NCBI RefSeq assembly: GCF_004345855.1
Contig: NZ_SLXN01000001.1
Location: 1,116,001-1,180,000, forward strand
Direction of reading: 5' to 3'
From: Sphingomonas sp. BK235
Lineage (GTDB): Bacteria > Pseudomonadota > Alphaproteobacteria > Sphingomonadales > Sphingomonadaceae
Length of the DNA stretch: 64,000 bases
The notes below the pieces were generated by a model. The model ran no database searches. It was given only the letters and a program-made list of their open reading frames with translations, and was not told where the DNA came from. The stretch's first letter is position 1, and each line of letters begins with the position of its first letter. Below, one piece after another: positions 17,919-27,143 of this stretch. A program made the position numbers and the translations under genes.

Positions 17919-18688
17919 TGCCCGAGGCCGCGGCCACCACCTTGTTCGCGCATATCGAGGCGCTCCAGGGCGATCTGCCCTGGGGCGCGCTGCTCGATGC
18001 CGGGACGGGGTCGGGATCGATCCGCTGGATCGGCTCGCTCGCGACCGAGCGCTGGACCGCGGTGACCGGGGCGGAAGGCCATGCGCGTCAGGTCCGCGAC
18101 CTGACCGCGGCGACACGGCGGACGGCCGACCGCATCGTGCTGGGGAATTGGGCCGATCCGACGCTGCTCGCGGACGAACGCTATGACACGGTGCTCGCCG
18201 ACTATCTGCTCGGCGCGGTGGAGGGGTTCGCGCCCTATTTCCAGACGCGGCTGTTCGCGCGGCTGCGGCCGCTCACCGCGAAGCGGCTCTATGTCGTCGG
18301 GCTCGACCCTTATGTCACGCTCGACCCGCCCGACGAGCCCGCGACGCGGCTGATCTGGCGGATCGGTCGGCTGCGCGACGCCTGTCTGTTGCTCGCGGGC
18401 GAGCGACCCTATCGCGAATATCCCGCGGAATGGGTGATCGACCATCTGCGCCGGTCAGGGTTCGAGCCGATCGCGGCGCGGCGGTTCCCGATCCGCTTCG
18501 GTGCGCGCTTCATCGAGGCGCAGCTCGCGATGCTGGCGCCGCGCCTCGCGCGTCTCGCCGATCGCGGCCTCGCAACCGCGCTCGCCGCGCAGGCCGACGC
18601 GCTCCGGGCAGAGGCACTCGCCACCGCGGCGGAGCGCGGCGGGCTGGCGTGCGGCCACGACTATGTGATCGCCGCCGAGCCGCGCTGA
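17918..18688 (+). CDS. Class I SAM-dependent methyltransferase, coupled to znuD
   Basis: A 256-aa cytoplasmic protein. Motif I is LLDAGTGSGSIRWI at about 30-43; the acidic post-motif (TAVTGAEGHARQ) and YDTVLADYLLGAVEGFAPY fit a Rossmann methyltransferase. The substrate cannot be told. The start overlaps the znuD stop by one base, so its expression should follow zinc starvation. Whether it acts in metal handling (for example on a secreted chelator) or is a passenger is open. Convergent with the DUF4198 gene. Confidence 0.78.
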   Translation: MPEAAATTLFAHIEALQGDLPWGALLDAGTGSGSIRWIGSLATERWTAVTGAEGHARQVRDLTAATRRTADRIVLGNWADPTLLADERYDTVLADYLLGAVEGFAPYFQTRLFARLRPLTAKRLYVVGLDPYVTLDPPDEPATRLIWRIGRLRDACLLLAGERPYREYPAEWVIDHLRRSGFEPIAARRFPIRFGARFIEAQLAMLAPRLARLADRGLATALAAQADALRAEALATAAERGGLACGHDYVIAAEPR

Positions 18689-18700
18689 ACCGCCGGTCGA

Positions 18701-19333
18701 TCAGTCGACGGTGAAGGTCGTGGTGGTGATCCGATGCAGGGTCTGCACGGTCGATCCACCGACCGTCACCTTCCCCTCGTCCTTGGTCGCGGCGCTGAGC
18801 AAGTGGCGCCCCGGCTCGGCCGATGTGAGCGCGACGACACCCTGCGCGTCGGTCTTGAGCGTCCGGGTGACGCGTTGCGGCGTGATATGGGTGACGTCAT
18901 GGTTCGTCAGCGGCTGGCCGGCGCGAGTCACCACGAAGCTGTTCGCGGCGGCGCTGACCGGCGCGATCTCAAGCGGCATCGTCGCCCCCGCGCCGCTGCG
19001 CCCGGCACGCGCGTAATAGACCACAGCCTCGCGCTTGCCCTCCGGTCCCCACGGGGCGAAGACATTATCGTCCCAGGCACGCACGTCGCCGCGCGGCACC
19101 GCCACTTCGAGATACCCCGCCTTGCGCGTCATCGCCGCGGCCGTGGCCGGCAGCAACTTGGGGGCCTTGAGCTTGGCGAACTCGGGATCGCCGCCCGCGG
19201 GCTTGGGCTCGCCGGGCTCGCCCAGATAGATACGTGCCGGCCCGTCGCCGTCGCGCTCGATCCACACCTCATGCGCCGAGGCGAGCGCGGGCGCGACGAA
19301 CAGCATCGCCGCGAGCATCATCTTGATCTTCAT
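18701..19333 (-). CDS. DUF4198 family periplasmic protein
   Basis: A 210-aa protein with a clean signal peptide (KMMLAAMLFVAPALASAHEVWIE) and two beta-rich halves. The AHEVWIE start of the mature part and the C-terminal Ig-like segment (GVVALTSAEPGRHLLSA) are typical of DUF4198, a family often next to metal receptors or transporters. The ATG at 19333 has GGGAG upstream; the longer frame to 19387 lacks a signal sequence at its start. Function unknown; a role in periplasmic metal handling is inference from context (znuD nearby, possible Fur-like box upstream). Confidence 0.82.
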   Translation of the reverse strand: MKIKMMLAAMLFVAPALASAHEVWIERDGDGPARIYLGEPGEPKPAGGDPEFAKLKAPKLLPATAAAMTRKAGYLEVAVPRGDVRAWDDNVFAPWGPEGKREAVVYYARAGRSGAGATMPLEIAPVSAAANSFVVTRAGQPLTNHDVTHITPQRVTRTLKTDAQGVVALTSAEPGRHLLSAATKDEGKVTVGGSTVQTLHRITTTTFTVD

Positions 19334-19396
19334 GTCCGATCTCCCGTTTTCGCGCGAGCAGCGCCCGGCCACGGCCCTAAACCGCACCCGTCACAG

Positions 19397-19413
19397 ATGC
19401 AAGTCGCTCGCAT
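19397..19413. promoter_or_regulatory. Possible Fur/Irr-like box between DUF4198 and cupin genes
   Basis: ATGCAAGTCGCTCGCAT, half-sites ATGCAAGT and ATGCGAGC in inverted orientation around one base. Alphaproteobacterial iron boxes of the TGCnAn..TCGCA kind look like this. It sits 64 bases upstream of the DUF4198 start and 93 bases upstream of the cupin start. Confidence 0.35.
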
Positions 19414-19505
19414 TAGCGTGCGCGTCGGGGCACGCTTCCCTCCACCGACCCGCTTGTGCCATCGTTGGTACAGGCCGCGCAGGGTGGCGAGCGGGAGAGA
19501 AAAAA

Positions 19506-19994
19506 GTGAGACACGCGATCATGGGGCTCGCGCTGTGCGGCGCGGCGACGATGCCGGCACCGGGCAGCGCCCAGACGAGCGACGCCACGCCGCCCGGCTT
19601 CGCCGACGCCGCGCGCGTGCGCACGCAGGTCGCCGCGATGCTCGCCGAGATGCGACCCGATCAGGGCTTCATGTGGCGCCCGCTCGTTGGCGACGGCACC
19701 AACGTCGCCGCGATCGAGATCTGGAAGAAGCCCGGTCGTCCCGCGCTCCACCCCAGCGAGGCCGAATATGCGATGGTGGTCGAGGGCAAGGGCACGCTGG
19801 TCTCGGGCGGCACGCTCGCGCGGTCCCGTACCAGCAAGCCCGGACTGGTCGAGGGCGAGACGATCGAGGGCGGGAGCAGCCGCGCGCTCGCGCCCGGCGA
19901 CGTGATCTTGATCCCCGCGGGGGTGCCGCATTGGTTCGGCATCACCGGCGAGCGTCTGGTGCTGCTCGGGATGAAGGTGCCGGGGCGGCGCTGA
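19506..19994 (+). CDS. Exported cupin-domain protein
   Basis: A 162-aa protein beginning at a GTG preceded by GGGAGAG. It has a short signal peptide (MGLALCGAATMPAPGSAQT) and one cupin barrel with motif 1 around RPALHPSEAEYAMVVEGKGTL and motif 2 PGDVILIPAGVPHWFGI. The metal-binding histidines of motif 1 are reduced (HPSEAE rather than HxH). Substrate unknown; it may be a periplasmic sugar- or acid-binding cupin or enzyme. Confidence 0.75.
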   Translation: MRHAIMGLALCGAATMPAPGSAQTSDATPPGFADAARVRTQVAAMLAEMRPDQGFMWRPLVGDGTNVAAIEIWKKPGRPALHPSEAEYAMVVEGKGTLVSGGTLARSRTSKPGLVEGETIEGGSSRALAPGDVILIPAGVPHWFGITGERLVLLGMKVPGRR

Positions 19995-20123
19995 GGCCGT
20001 GTCGCGCGGCGAGGATCACGCCGCGGTCCGGCGCGCCTCGGCGCGTTCGCCTTTGACCGCGCCGTCCGAGCGGCTACCAAGGCGCCTCGCCCGCGGGCTG
20101 GAACGCACAGGAGTGTCAAGAGG

Positions 20124-20915
20124 ATGAGAGCTATGAAGGGTATCGTGCTGGGCACCGGACTGTTGCTCACGGCGGCGACGGCGGTGGCCCAGGGCCAGCA
20201 GGGCGACCCCAAGGCGACCGAACAATGGTCGCCCGCCGTGCCGGTGGTCACGCCCGGCGCCTTCGCCGGCTGGGCCGCGCCCGCCGACGCCATCGTCCTG
20301 TTCGACGGCAAGGGACTGGACCGCTGGAGCGCGGTGAAGACCGGCGGCGCCGCGGGCTGGACGGTCGCCGACGGCGCCTTCACGGTGAAGAAGGGGACGG
20401 GCAATATCCAGACCCGCCAAGCGTTCGGCAGCTACCAGCTCCACCTCGAATATCGCATCCCCGCCAACATCACCGGCGAGGGTCAGGCGCGCGGCAACAG
20501 CGGGCTGTTCCTCGCCTCCACCGGGCCGGGCGACGACGGCTATGAGTTCCAGATCATGGACAGCTACAACAACCCGACCTACGTCAACGGGCAGCTCGGC
20601 GCGATCTACAAGCAGACGCCGCCGCTCGCCAATCCGGCGCGTCGCCCGGGCGAGTGGCAGACGATCGACGTCACCTTCGAGGCACCGCGCTTCGGCGCCG
20701 ACGGCGCGGTGACCCGGCCCGCTTTCGTCACCGGCTATGTCAACGGCGTGCTGGTGCAGGATCATACCGAGGTGCGCGGCGGGACGGTCTATATCGGCAA
20801 GCCCAGCTACAAGCCGCACGGCAAGGCGCCGATCAAGCTGCAGGACCACGGCGACCCCAGCCAGCCGATCAGCTTCCGCAACATCTGGGTGCGCGAGCTG
20901 CCCGATCCCAAGTGA
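20124..20915 (+). CDS. Exported DUF1080 (3-keto-disaccharide hydrolase-like) protein
   Basis: A 263-aa protein with signal peptide (GIVLGTGLLLTAATAVAQ) and a single concanavalin-like DUF1080 domain. Seen are IVLFDGKGLDRWSAV, AFTVKKGTGNIQTRQAFGSYQLHLEYRIP, GNSGLFL, YEFQIMDSYNN and the terminal PISFRNIWVRELP. Family members bind or hydrolyse glycans; some cleave 3-keto-disaccharides. A second ATG at 20133 is possible. It stands alone and is convergent with the response regulator gene, so no pathway can be named. Confidence 0.85.
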   Translation: MRAMKGIVLGTGLLLTAATAVAQGQQGDPKATEQWSPAVPVVTPGAFAGWAAPADAIVLFDGKGLDRWSAVKTGGAAGWTVADGAFTVKKGTGNIQTRQAFGSYQLHLEYRIPANITGEGQARGNSGLFLASTGPGDDGYEFQIMDSYNNPTYVNGQLGAIYKQTPPLANPARRPGEWQTIDVTFEAPRFGADGAVTRPAFVTGYVNGVLVQDHTEVRGGTVYIGKPSYKPHGKAPIKLQDHGDPSQPISFRNIWVRELPDPK

Positions 20916-20930
20916 TGCGCCGCGCCGGCG

Positions 20931-21368
20931 TCAGCGACCGGGCTGGCGCCGGCCGAACCCGGCGACGCGCGAGGGCAGCGCGCTCACAGGGGCCGCGGGC
21001 GGGAATTTCTCGAGCAGCCGCGCGACGCGATAGACCACTTCCTCGGGGTCGCACGGCTTTTTCAGATAATCGTTGCAGCCAGCGAAATAGGCGAGCTGGA
21101 CGTCCTGCTCGTTGCGCCGCCCCGTCAGCATCAGCACGGGCAGGTCGAACAGGTGCGGCGATTTGCGGAGTTCCTGCAGCAGCAGCACGCCGCTCATCTC
21201 GGGCATGCTACAGTCCAGCACCGCCACATCGGGACGCCGCGCCTTGATCGCGTGGAGCGCGCCGCGCGCGTCGGTGACATGGCCCGCGCTGTGACCCGCG
21301 CCGCGCAACGCGTCGCAGACCAGCTCGCCCCAGATATCGTCGTCATCCGCGACAATGATGTGCGCCAT
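20931..21368 (-). CDS. Single-domain response regulator
   Basis: A 145-aa CheY-like receiver with the acidic pocket DDDD at 8-11, phospho-acceptor Asp52 (VLDCSMPEMSG), Thr82-type LMLTGR and Lys in YLKKPCDPEE. There is no output domain, only a basic tail. It lies 80 bases downstream of the hybrid histidine kinase on the same strand, so it is probably a phosphotransfer partner of that kinase. RBS GAGGAAGG. Confidence 0.9.
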   Translation of the reverse strand: MAHIIVADDDDIWGELVCDALRGAGHSAGHVTDARGALHAIKARRPDVAVLDCSMPEMSGVLLLQELRKSPHLFDLPVLMLTGRRNEQDVQLAYFAGCNDYLKKPCDPEEVVYRVARLLEKFPPAAPVSALPSRVAGFGRRQPGR

Positions 21369-21448
21369 CGGCTCGCCTTCCTCGAAGAGGAGGCTTCCCT
21401 GACAGATAATGGCAAAGGCAGCGTTAACGACGCGGCGGCTGGCCGGCG

Positions 21449-24004
21449 TCAGGCGGCGTCGCGCAGCGCGTCGAGCGTCTGCCGGATCAGATCGTGTCGT
21501 CCGGTGCCGATCCAGCCGGGAAGCCCATCTTCCGCCTCCGCCGCCAGCGTGCCGAGCCGCGCCTGACCGAACAGCGCCGCGGTGCCCGCGAGCTTGTGGA
21601 GCTGCTCCAGCACCTCCGCCGGGTCACCCCCCTCCCCGCGCGCCAGCCGCTCGAGCGCGTCCAGCGTCGCCGCGGTTCGCGCGGCAAAACGCGCGCGCAG
21701 TGCGGGGCTGATCGATGGGGCCGGCACCGCGGGCGCGACGCGCAGCCAGCGCGACACCGTCGCGGCGAGATCCTCGACGCGCAGCGGCTTGGCGAGATGC
21801 GCCTGCATCCCGGCGGCGCGGCATGCCTCGACATCCTCGGCGAAGGCATTGGCCGTGAGCGCCACGATCGGCAGCGCTTCGGGCGTGACCCCGGCCGCGC
21901 GAAGCCGCCGCGTCGCCGCCAGCCCGTCGAGAACGGGCATCTGCATGTCCATCAGCACCAGCGCGAACGGCTGCCCGGCCGCCGCCGCGGCTTCGACCGC
22001 CGCGATCGCCGCCGCGCCGTCGCCGACCAGAGTCGCGTTCAGCCCGAGCTGGCGCACCACCTCGACGATGAGGATCTGGTTGATGTCGTGATCCTCCGCG
22101 ATCAGCACGCGCGCGCCGCTCAGCGCGCGTGGCGGAAGCGACGGAATCGGCTCGACCGCGAGCGCTACCGGCACGTCGGCGGGGCGGAGCGGCACGTCGA
22201 GCGTGAACACCGTCCCCACTCCCGGCGTGCTCGCCACCGACAGCCGCCCCTCCATCAGCCCCGCGAGCCGCGCGCTGACCGACAGCCCCAGGCCGGTCCC
22301 GCCATAACGTCGCGCGGTGTTGCTCTCCGCCTGCGCGAATTCGTCGAAGATCGTCTCGAGCCGGTCGTCGGCGATGCCGATCCCGGTGTCGCGGACACTG
22401 ACACGGAGCCGGTCGTCCTCGACCGACGCGACCACGGCGATCTCGCCCGCCGCCGTGAACTTCACCGCATTGCCGAGCAGGTTGAGCACGATCTGTCGCA
22501 AGCGCAGCGGATCGCTGATGAGACGCATCGGGATCGCCGGGGCGATGTCGAGCGACATCCCCACCCCCTTCTGCTCCGCCACGGCCGCCATCAGCCCGGT
22601 ACAGCGGCGCAGCAGATGGCGCAGGTCGGTAGGCTCGGCGCTGACGCGCATCTGGCCCGCCTCGATCTTGGCGAGATCGAGGATGTCGTTGAGCAGACGC
22701 ATCATCGCGCGGCCCGAGTCCGCCATCAGATCGAGGTAGCGGCGCTGCTCCGCGGTGGGCGAGGCGGCGAGCAGCAGGTCGACGAAGCCGAGCACGCCGT
22801 TCATCGGCGTGCGGATCTCATGGCTCATGTTGGCGAGGAAGCTCGACTTGGCCTGGGTCGCGACCTCGGCATGCGCGCGCGCCGCCTCCAGCGCGAGCTC
22901 CAGTCGCTTGCGCGCGCTGATGTCGCGCACCGACGCGATCACACCGCGCGGCGGCTCGCCCGGCCGCGCCGCGATCGCGCGCGTGCTCGCCTCCAGCCAG
23001 CGCATCTCGTCCGTCTGCGCCGCACCGCGCCGCGCCTGCCGACAGGTCACGACCTCACGCGCCACCTCCCCGTCGAGCAACCGCGATAGGCTCGCACGCA
23101 CCGCGGCGCGATCGGCGGGATCGACCAGGCTCAGCAGCGACTGGCCGATCAGTACCTCCGGCGCTACCCCGAAGACTTCCTGCGCCGAGGGCGAGGCGTA
23201 GAGACAGGTGCCGTCGCGCCCGACGCGCAGCACCGCGTCGGTGGCATTGGCGGCAAGGAGCGCCAGCTCGGCCTCGGCGCGCTCGCGCAGACGCATGTCG
23301 CGTGCGAGCCGATCGTTGGCGCGTTCCAGATCGGCGAACTGGCGGCGGCGCTCGCGCATCACGAAGGCAGCGAGCCCGATCAACAGCGTCGCGCTCGCCA
23401 GCCCGGTGATCAGCCCGAGCCGCTCGAGCCGCGCCGCGCGTTCCTGGCGTGCCACCAGCAGCCGCTGTTCGGCGGCCCGGACACGGTCGAGCGCGGCGAC
23501 CACCGCGGCGGTGTTGCGCTTGCCCGCCGGCGAGCCGGTCAGCGCGATCGCACCGGCAAGATCGCCGGCGCGGCGCCGCCGCACGGCCTCGGCCATGTTG
23601 GCGAAACGGTCGTCGAGCCGCGCACGCAGGTCCGCGACATTGCCGCGCTGCGTCGGATTGTCCGCGACCATCCGCTCCAACCGCCGGAACGCGGGGAGCG
23701 CGCGATCGCGCGACGTCGCATAGGTCCGCCGCTGATCCTCGTCGCCGGTCAGGACGAATCCGCGCCGGTTGATCTCGGCGCGCATCGCGTGGATTTGCAC
23801 CTCGTCCAGCGTCGCCCCGACCTCGAACGTGTGCTGGACCCAGGCAAAGGCGGCGCGGCTCTGCCAGCCGAGCAGCGCGGCACTCGCGGCACAGCACAGC
23901 AGCAGGACGAAACCGGCCACGAGCGGCAGGCCGGGCGTCAGGCGGTGGTTCGACTCGCTCGACAGGAAGCGCAGGTGGGACATGCGCGGTTCGTACCGCT
24001 CCAT
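21449..24004 (-). CDS. Hybrid sensor histidine kinase (CHASE3-PAS-HisKA-HATPase-REC-Hpt)
   Basis: About 851 aa. Order: membrane segment VAGFVLLLCCAASAALLGW; CHASE3-like periplasmic sensor with RGFVLTGDEDQ; second membrane segment GLASATLLIGLAAFVM; PAS domain with PAC (EAELALLAANATDAVLRVG to VIASVRDISARK); HisKA with FLANMSHEIRTPMNG; HATPase with NLLGNAVKF, DTGIGI and GGTGLGLS; receiver with VLMDMQMPVLDG; C-terminal Hpt with LEQLHKLAGTAALFG. A complete phosphorelay is on one chain, and the single-domain regulator follows it. The start is uncertain: a TTG at 24013, the ATG at 24004, or an ATG at 23983. Confidence 0.92.
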   Translation of the reverse strand: MERYEPRMSHLRFLSSESNHRLTPGLPLVAGFVLLLCCAASAALLGWQSRAAFAWVQHTFEVGATLDEVQIHAMRAEINRRGFVLTGDEDQRRTYATSRDRALPAFRRLERMVADNPTQRGNVADLRARLDDRFANMAEAVRRRRAGDLAGAIALTGSPAGKRNTAAVVAALDRVRAAEQRLLVARQERAARLERLGLITGLASATLLIGLAAFVMRERRRQFADLERANDRLARDMRLRERAEAELALLAANATDAVLRVGRDGTCLYASPSAQEVFGVAPEVLIGQSLLSLVDPADRAAVRASLSRLLDGEVAREVVTCRQARRGAAQTDEMRWLEASTRAIAARPGEPPRGVIASVRDISARKRLELALEAARAHAEVATQAKSSFLANMSHEIRTPMNGVLGFVDLLLAASPTAEQRRYLDLMADSGRAMMRLLNDILDLAKIEAGQMRVSAEPTDLRHLLRRCTGLMAAVAEQKGVGMSLDIAPAIPMRLISDPLRLRQIVLNLLGNAVKFTAAGEIAVVASVEDDRLRVSVRDTGIGIADDRLETIFDEFAQAESNTARRYGGTGLGLSVSARLAGLMEGRLSVASTPGVGTVFTLDVPLRPADVPVALAVEPIPSLPPRALSGARVLIAEDHDINQILIVEVVRQLGLNATLVGDGAAAIAAVEAAAAAGQPFALVLMDMQMPVLDGLAATRRLRAAGVTPEALPIVALTANAFAEDVEACRAAGMQAHLAKPLRVEDLAATVSRWLRVAPAVPAPSISPALRARFAARTAATLDALERLARGEGGDPAEVLEQLHKLAGTAALFGQARLGTLAAEAEDGLPGWIGTGRHDLIRQTLDALRDAA

Positions 24005-24087
24005 GGTTAACAAGCCCGTAGTTCAGCCGGAACCGCTTGTTCACGCTCGCGCGCTAGGACGGGCCGCGTCGCGTCGCGCGGGGGGTT

Positions 24088-24600
24088 ATGCTGTTCTGGG
24101 CCAGGGAACGAGTGCCGGCGGTGGTCGAAGCGGGCGGCTGGGACGCCGCAGGCCTGCCGCTGCGCGACTGGCGACTCGCGGCCGAGGAGCTCGACGAGAT
24201 CGCCGCCGCGGCGGCGCGCCTGCTCGACACGCCCGCCGCGCTGGTGACGATCGTCGACGACGAGGCCATGTGGGTCGCCGGACAGTTCAACTCGCGCCTG
24301 CGCCGGCTGGAGCGCGGGGAATGCGTCTGCGCGCATGGGATCGCCGAACCGGAGACCATCCTGTGCGTCCCCGATCTGCGCGCGGAGCCGCGCTTCGCGG
24401 CGCTGCCGGTCGCGCAGGGACCGGAGGCGGTACGCTTCTACGTCGGCGCGCCGCTGGTGGTCGCGCCCGGGCGGGCGATCGGCATGTTGTGCGGGGTGGA
24501 TCAAGCGCCGCGCGCGGCGCCGTCACCGGAGCATCGCCGCGCGCTCCGGCGGCTCGCACGCGCCGCGGTCCACCGTCTCCGCCCGGCCGACCAGAGCTGA
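24088..24600 (+). CDS. GAF-domain protein
   Basis: A 170-aa protein consisting almost only of a GAF sensor domain: AARLLDTPAALVTIVDDEAMWVAGQF, CAHGIAEPETILCVPDLRAEPRFAALP, RFYVGAPLVV..RAIGMLCGVD. No output domain is present. It is divergent from the hybrid kinase with an 83-bp gap, so it may feed that pathway; ligand unknown. Confidence 0.8.
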   Translation: MLFWARERVPAVVEAGGWDAAGLPLRDWRLAAEELDEIAAAAARLLDTPAALVTIVDDEAMWVAGQFNSRLRRLERGECVCAHGIAEPETILCVPDLRAEPRFAALPVAQGPEAVRFYVGAPLVVAPGRAIGMLCGVDQAPRAAPSPEHRRALRRLARAAVHRLRPADQS

Positions 24601-24646
24601 CGTCGCGCCGCCTTCCCGCGACGCAATTTCGTGGTAGGTCAGGTGG

Positions 24647-25345
24647 ATGACGTCGGCTTCCCCGCCCCCCGCCCCGATCGCGCGCAGCGGGGTCGTCGGC
24701 GCCGAACGCGAACCGATCCTCCAGCTCGACGACGCGCTGGACGCGCCGGAGACGCTCCTGCGCGCCGCCGACGATCTCGCCTTCGCCCCCGCTTTCGGCC
24801 CCGCCGGCGGTTATCCGGGGCTGCGTGCGCCAGCGCCCCGCGCCTATGTCGAGACCATCGTGGCCGGCCTCACCCCCGCGATCGCCGCGACCTTCGGGCT
24901 CGGCGCGATCCGGCCGGTCAAGGCCGATTGCGCCTTCTCGATCGTCACGCTGCCGCCCGATCGTCTCAGCCGCCCGCAGCGCGCCCCCCATGTCGACACG
25001 ACCGACCGCTGGCAGTTCGCCATCCTCCATTATCTATGCGACGCGCGCTTCGGCGGCACCGCATTCTACCGTCACCGCGCGACCGGCTATGAGACGGTGA
25101 CCGCCGAACGCGAGGCGGCGTTCCGCACCGTCCGCGCGCGCGAGGGCGAGTCATCGGGCTATGTCGAGGACGGCGCGCCCTGGTTCGAGCGGATCGGCGA
25201 GGTCGCCGCTGCCTTCAACCGCGTGGTGGTCTATCGCAGCCAGCTGCTCCATTCGGGGCGGATCCTGGCGCCCGAGCTGCTCTCTCCCGATCCGCGCCGC
25301 GGCCGGCTGACGGCCAATATCTTCGTCACCTACGCGCCGGACTGA
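24647..25345 (+). CDS. DUF6445 family protein (2OG-Fe oxygenase-like)
   Basis: A 232-aa protein. PHVDTTDRWQFAILHYLCD with GGTAFYRHRATG, then YRSQLLHSGRI and GRLTANIFVTY, recalls an HxD...H...R iron and 2-oxoglutarate site. DUF6445 genes usually accompany TonB-Xanth-Caul receptors, SapC-like proteins and flavin halogenases; here none of those is adjacent. Its last 20 bases overlap the end of the convergent GH39 gene. Confidence 0.7.
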   Translation: MTSASPPPAPIARSGVVGAEREPILQLDDALDAPETLLRAADDLAFAPAFGPAGGYPGLRAPAPRAYVETIVAGLTPAIAATFGLGAIRPVKADCAFSIVTLPPDRLSRPQRAPHVDTTDRWQFAILHYLCDARFGGTAFYRHRATGYETVTAEREAAFRTVRAREGESSGYVEDGAPWFERIGEVAAAFNRVVVYRSQLLHSGRILAPELLSPDPRRGRLTANIFVTYAPD

Positions 25346-27002
25346 CGACCAGCAGCGAGACGCCCTGTCGCGGCAGCGTGAGGTCCAGCACGGCGCGCCC
25401 CTCGGTCACCGCCGCTGGCGCGGGCGTGCTGGGCACCAGCGCGGCGGCGCGGAGCAGCGCGGCGCGCTGCGCGTCGGTGGGAGCGATCGGCGAGCCCATC
25501 GCGCGCCACGCCGCGAAGCTGTTGGCATGACGCGCGTCGACGCGATATTCCGTCACCTTCGCGCCGGCGGCGAAGGCGGGCGGCAGGTCGGTCAGCCGCA
25601 ACCGCACGGCGGCGCTGGCGCCCGCCACGTCGTCGTCGTGATAATGCCACACCAGCACCGACACCGTGTCGCCGTCGCGGCTCGCCACGCTGCCGACATC
25701 GGCGGCGCCGCGCACGCCGTCGCGCAGGATCGTGTCGAGCGGCAGCTGGCGATCCGACACGCTGCGCAGGTTGCGTCCGGTCATCTTGGCGAAGAGCTTG
25801 AAGACGTTCATCACCGGCAGATCGATCCCGCCCGAGGTGAGCTGGCGGAACCCCGCGAAGGGTGGCTGGTCCTCGAACTCGAACGCCCAGGTCAGGATAC
25901 CCTCGAGCCGCAGCGCGCGGCGACGCGCCAGCTCGATCAGCCTGGGAAAGGACGCTGCGGTGTAGCTCGCGTACATGGTGCCGTTGCGATAGGCGTTGGC
26001 CGGCCCCTGACAGGCGGCACAGCCCTCCGGGTCGGACTCGCCGATGACGATCGGCCGGTCGCGATAGACGGGATCGGCGGCGATCGTGGTGAACTCATGG
26101 TCGGCGGCGCGCAGATGGGTACGCAGGCCCATGCGGACATGCTCGCCTCCCGCATGCTTCACCACCTCGGGCTGGCCCTTGGCATGGAAGGACAGGAAGT
26201 CGGTCGGCGTGCCCGCCGCGCGCACGTGCGCCAGGAAGGCGGCGAGGAAATCGTCTCCCGCTCCCGCATTGTCCGGCCCGCCGACGCGCGCCTCGGGCAG
26301 CGCGCGCTTCACCCCGCGCACCGCCGCATCGTGGAGGCGGAAGAACTCCTCGCGCGTACCGGCCCAATAATATTGCGACAGATTGGCTTCGTTCCACGTC
26401 TCGAAATACCAGCTCGCCACCTCGGCGCGGCCGTAGCGCTCGACACAATGCCGCACCCAGCGGTGGATCAGTTCCTCCCACCGCGCATAGTCGCGCGGCG
26501 GATAGGCCCAGCCCGTCCGCAGCGTGCCGCTGCCGGGACGCCAGTCGTGCTGATAGGGGTGCGGCCGGGTCGACAGCGCCTCGGGCATGAAACCGAGCTC
26601 GACATAGGGCTTCACCCCGCGCGCGCGGTACGTATCGAAGATGCGGTCGACGATCGTCCAGTCATAGATCGCGCGACCTCGCGCATCCTCACGGTAGACT
26701 CCGGTCGAGCCCCATTTCAGCGCGGGCGTCCCGTCGCCCGAGGTGAGCAGATTGTGCGCGCGGAAATAGACCCGCCCCGGCGCCAGCGCGCCCAGCGTCG
26801 CGAGCGTCGTGCGCCCGTCCTTCATCGTCGCGTAATTGGGTTCGTCCGCGCCGAAGAAGCGCCAGACCGGCTCGACCGCACCGGCGTCGCTCCCTGTCGC
26901 GACGTCGATCGTCACCGCGAAGGTGTCGGCGGACGCGACCGGGTCGGCGACGGCGGCGCCTGGCAGCAGCAGCGCGGCGAGCGCGACCATCATCCGGTGC
27001 AT
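25326..27002 (-). CDS. GH39-family exported glycosidase (beta-xylosidase-like)
   Basis: A 558-aa protein with a signal peptide (MVALAALLLPGAAVADPVASA) and a GH39 barrel. The acid/base is Glu205 in FETWNEANL and the probable nucleophile Glu322 in VIGESDPEG. A C-terminal beta domain (TVSVLVWHYHDDDV) follows, as in GH39 xylosidases. The ATG at 27002 was taken because the frame further upstream, to 27644, is the antisense of nasT. The retaining mechanism is a family property; the sugar is not certain. Divergent from nasT by 141 bases. Confidence 0.85.
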   Translation of the reverse strand: MHRMMVALAALLLPGAAVADPVASADTFAVTIDVATGSDAGAVEPVWRFFGADEPNYATMKDGRTTLATLGALAPGRVYFRAHNLLTSGDGTPALKWGSTGVYREDARGRAIYDWTIVDRIFDTYRARGVKPYVELGFMPEALSTRPHPYQHDWRPGSGTLRTGWAYPPRDYARWEELIHRWVRHCVERYGRAEVASWYFETWNEANLSQYYWAGTREEFFRLHDAAVRGVKRALPEARVGGPDNAGAGDDFLAAFLAHVRAAGTPTDFLSFHAKGQPEVVKHAGGEHVRMGLRTHLRAADHEFTTIAADPVYRDRPIVIGESDPEGCAACQGPANAYRNGTMYASYTAASFPRLIELARRRALRLEGILTWAFEFEDQPPFAGFRQLTSGGIDLPVMNVFKLFAKMTGRNLRSVSDRQLPLDTILRDGVRGAADVGSVASRDGDTVSVLVWHYHDDDVAGASAAVRLRLTDLPPAFAAGAKVTEYRVDARHANSFAAWRAMGSPIAPTDAQRAALLRAAALVPSTPAPAAVTEGRAVLDLTLPRQGVSLLVVSPARR

Positions 27003-27143
27003 CGACGCTTTATCCTCGCCACTTTCCCCACGAGCGATGATGCGGGAGCGCGAGGCAAGGCGCAACCCGCACGATCCCGGCCGCCGGATCGGCGCGCGAG
27101 CGCGTCTTGCGTCCGGCGATGCTGCGGGGCAGCATGGGCGCGC

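Noticed and set aside
25527..27143. N-terminal extension of nasT
   Set aside because: It is antisense to the GH39 gene and lacks domains; the receiver starts at 27144.
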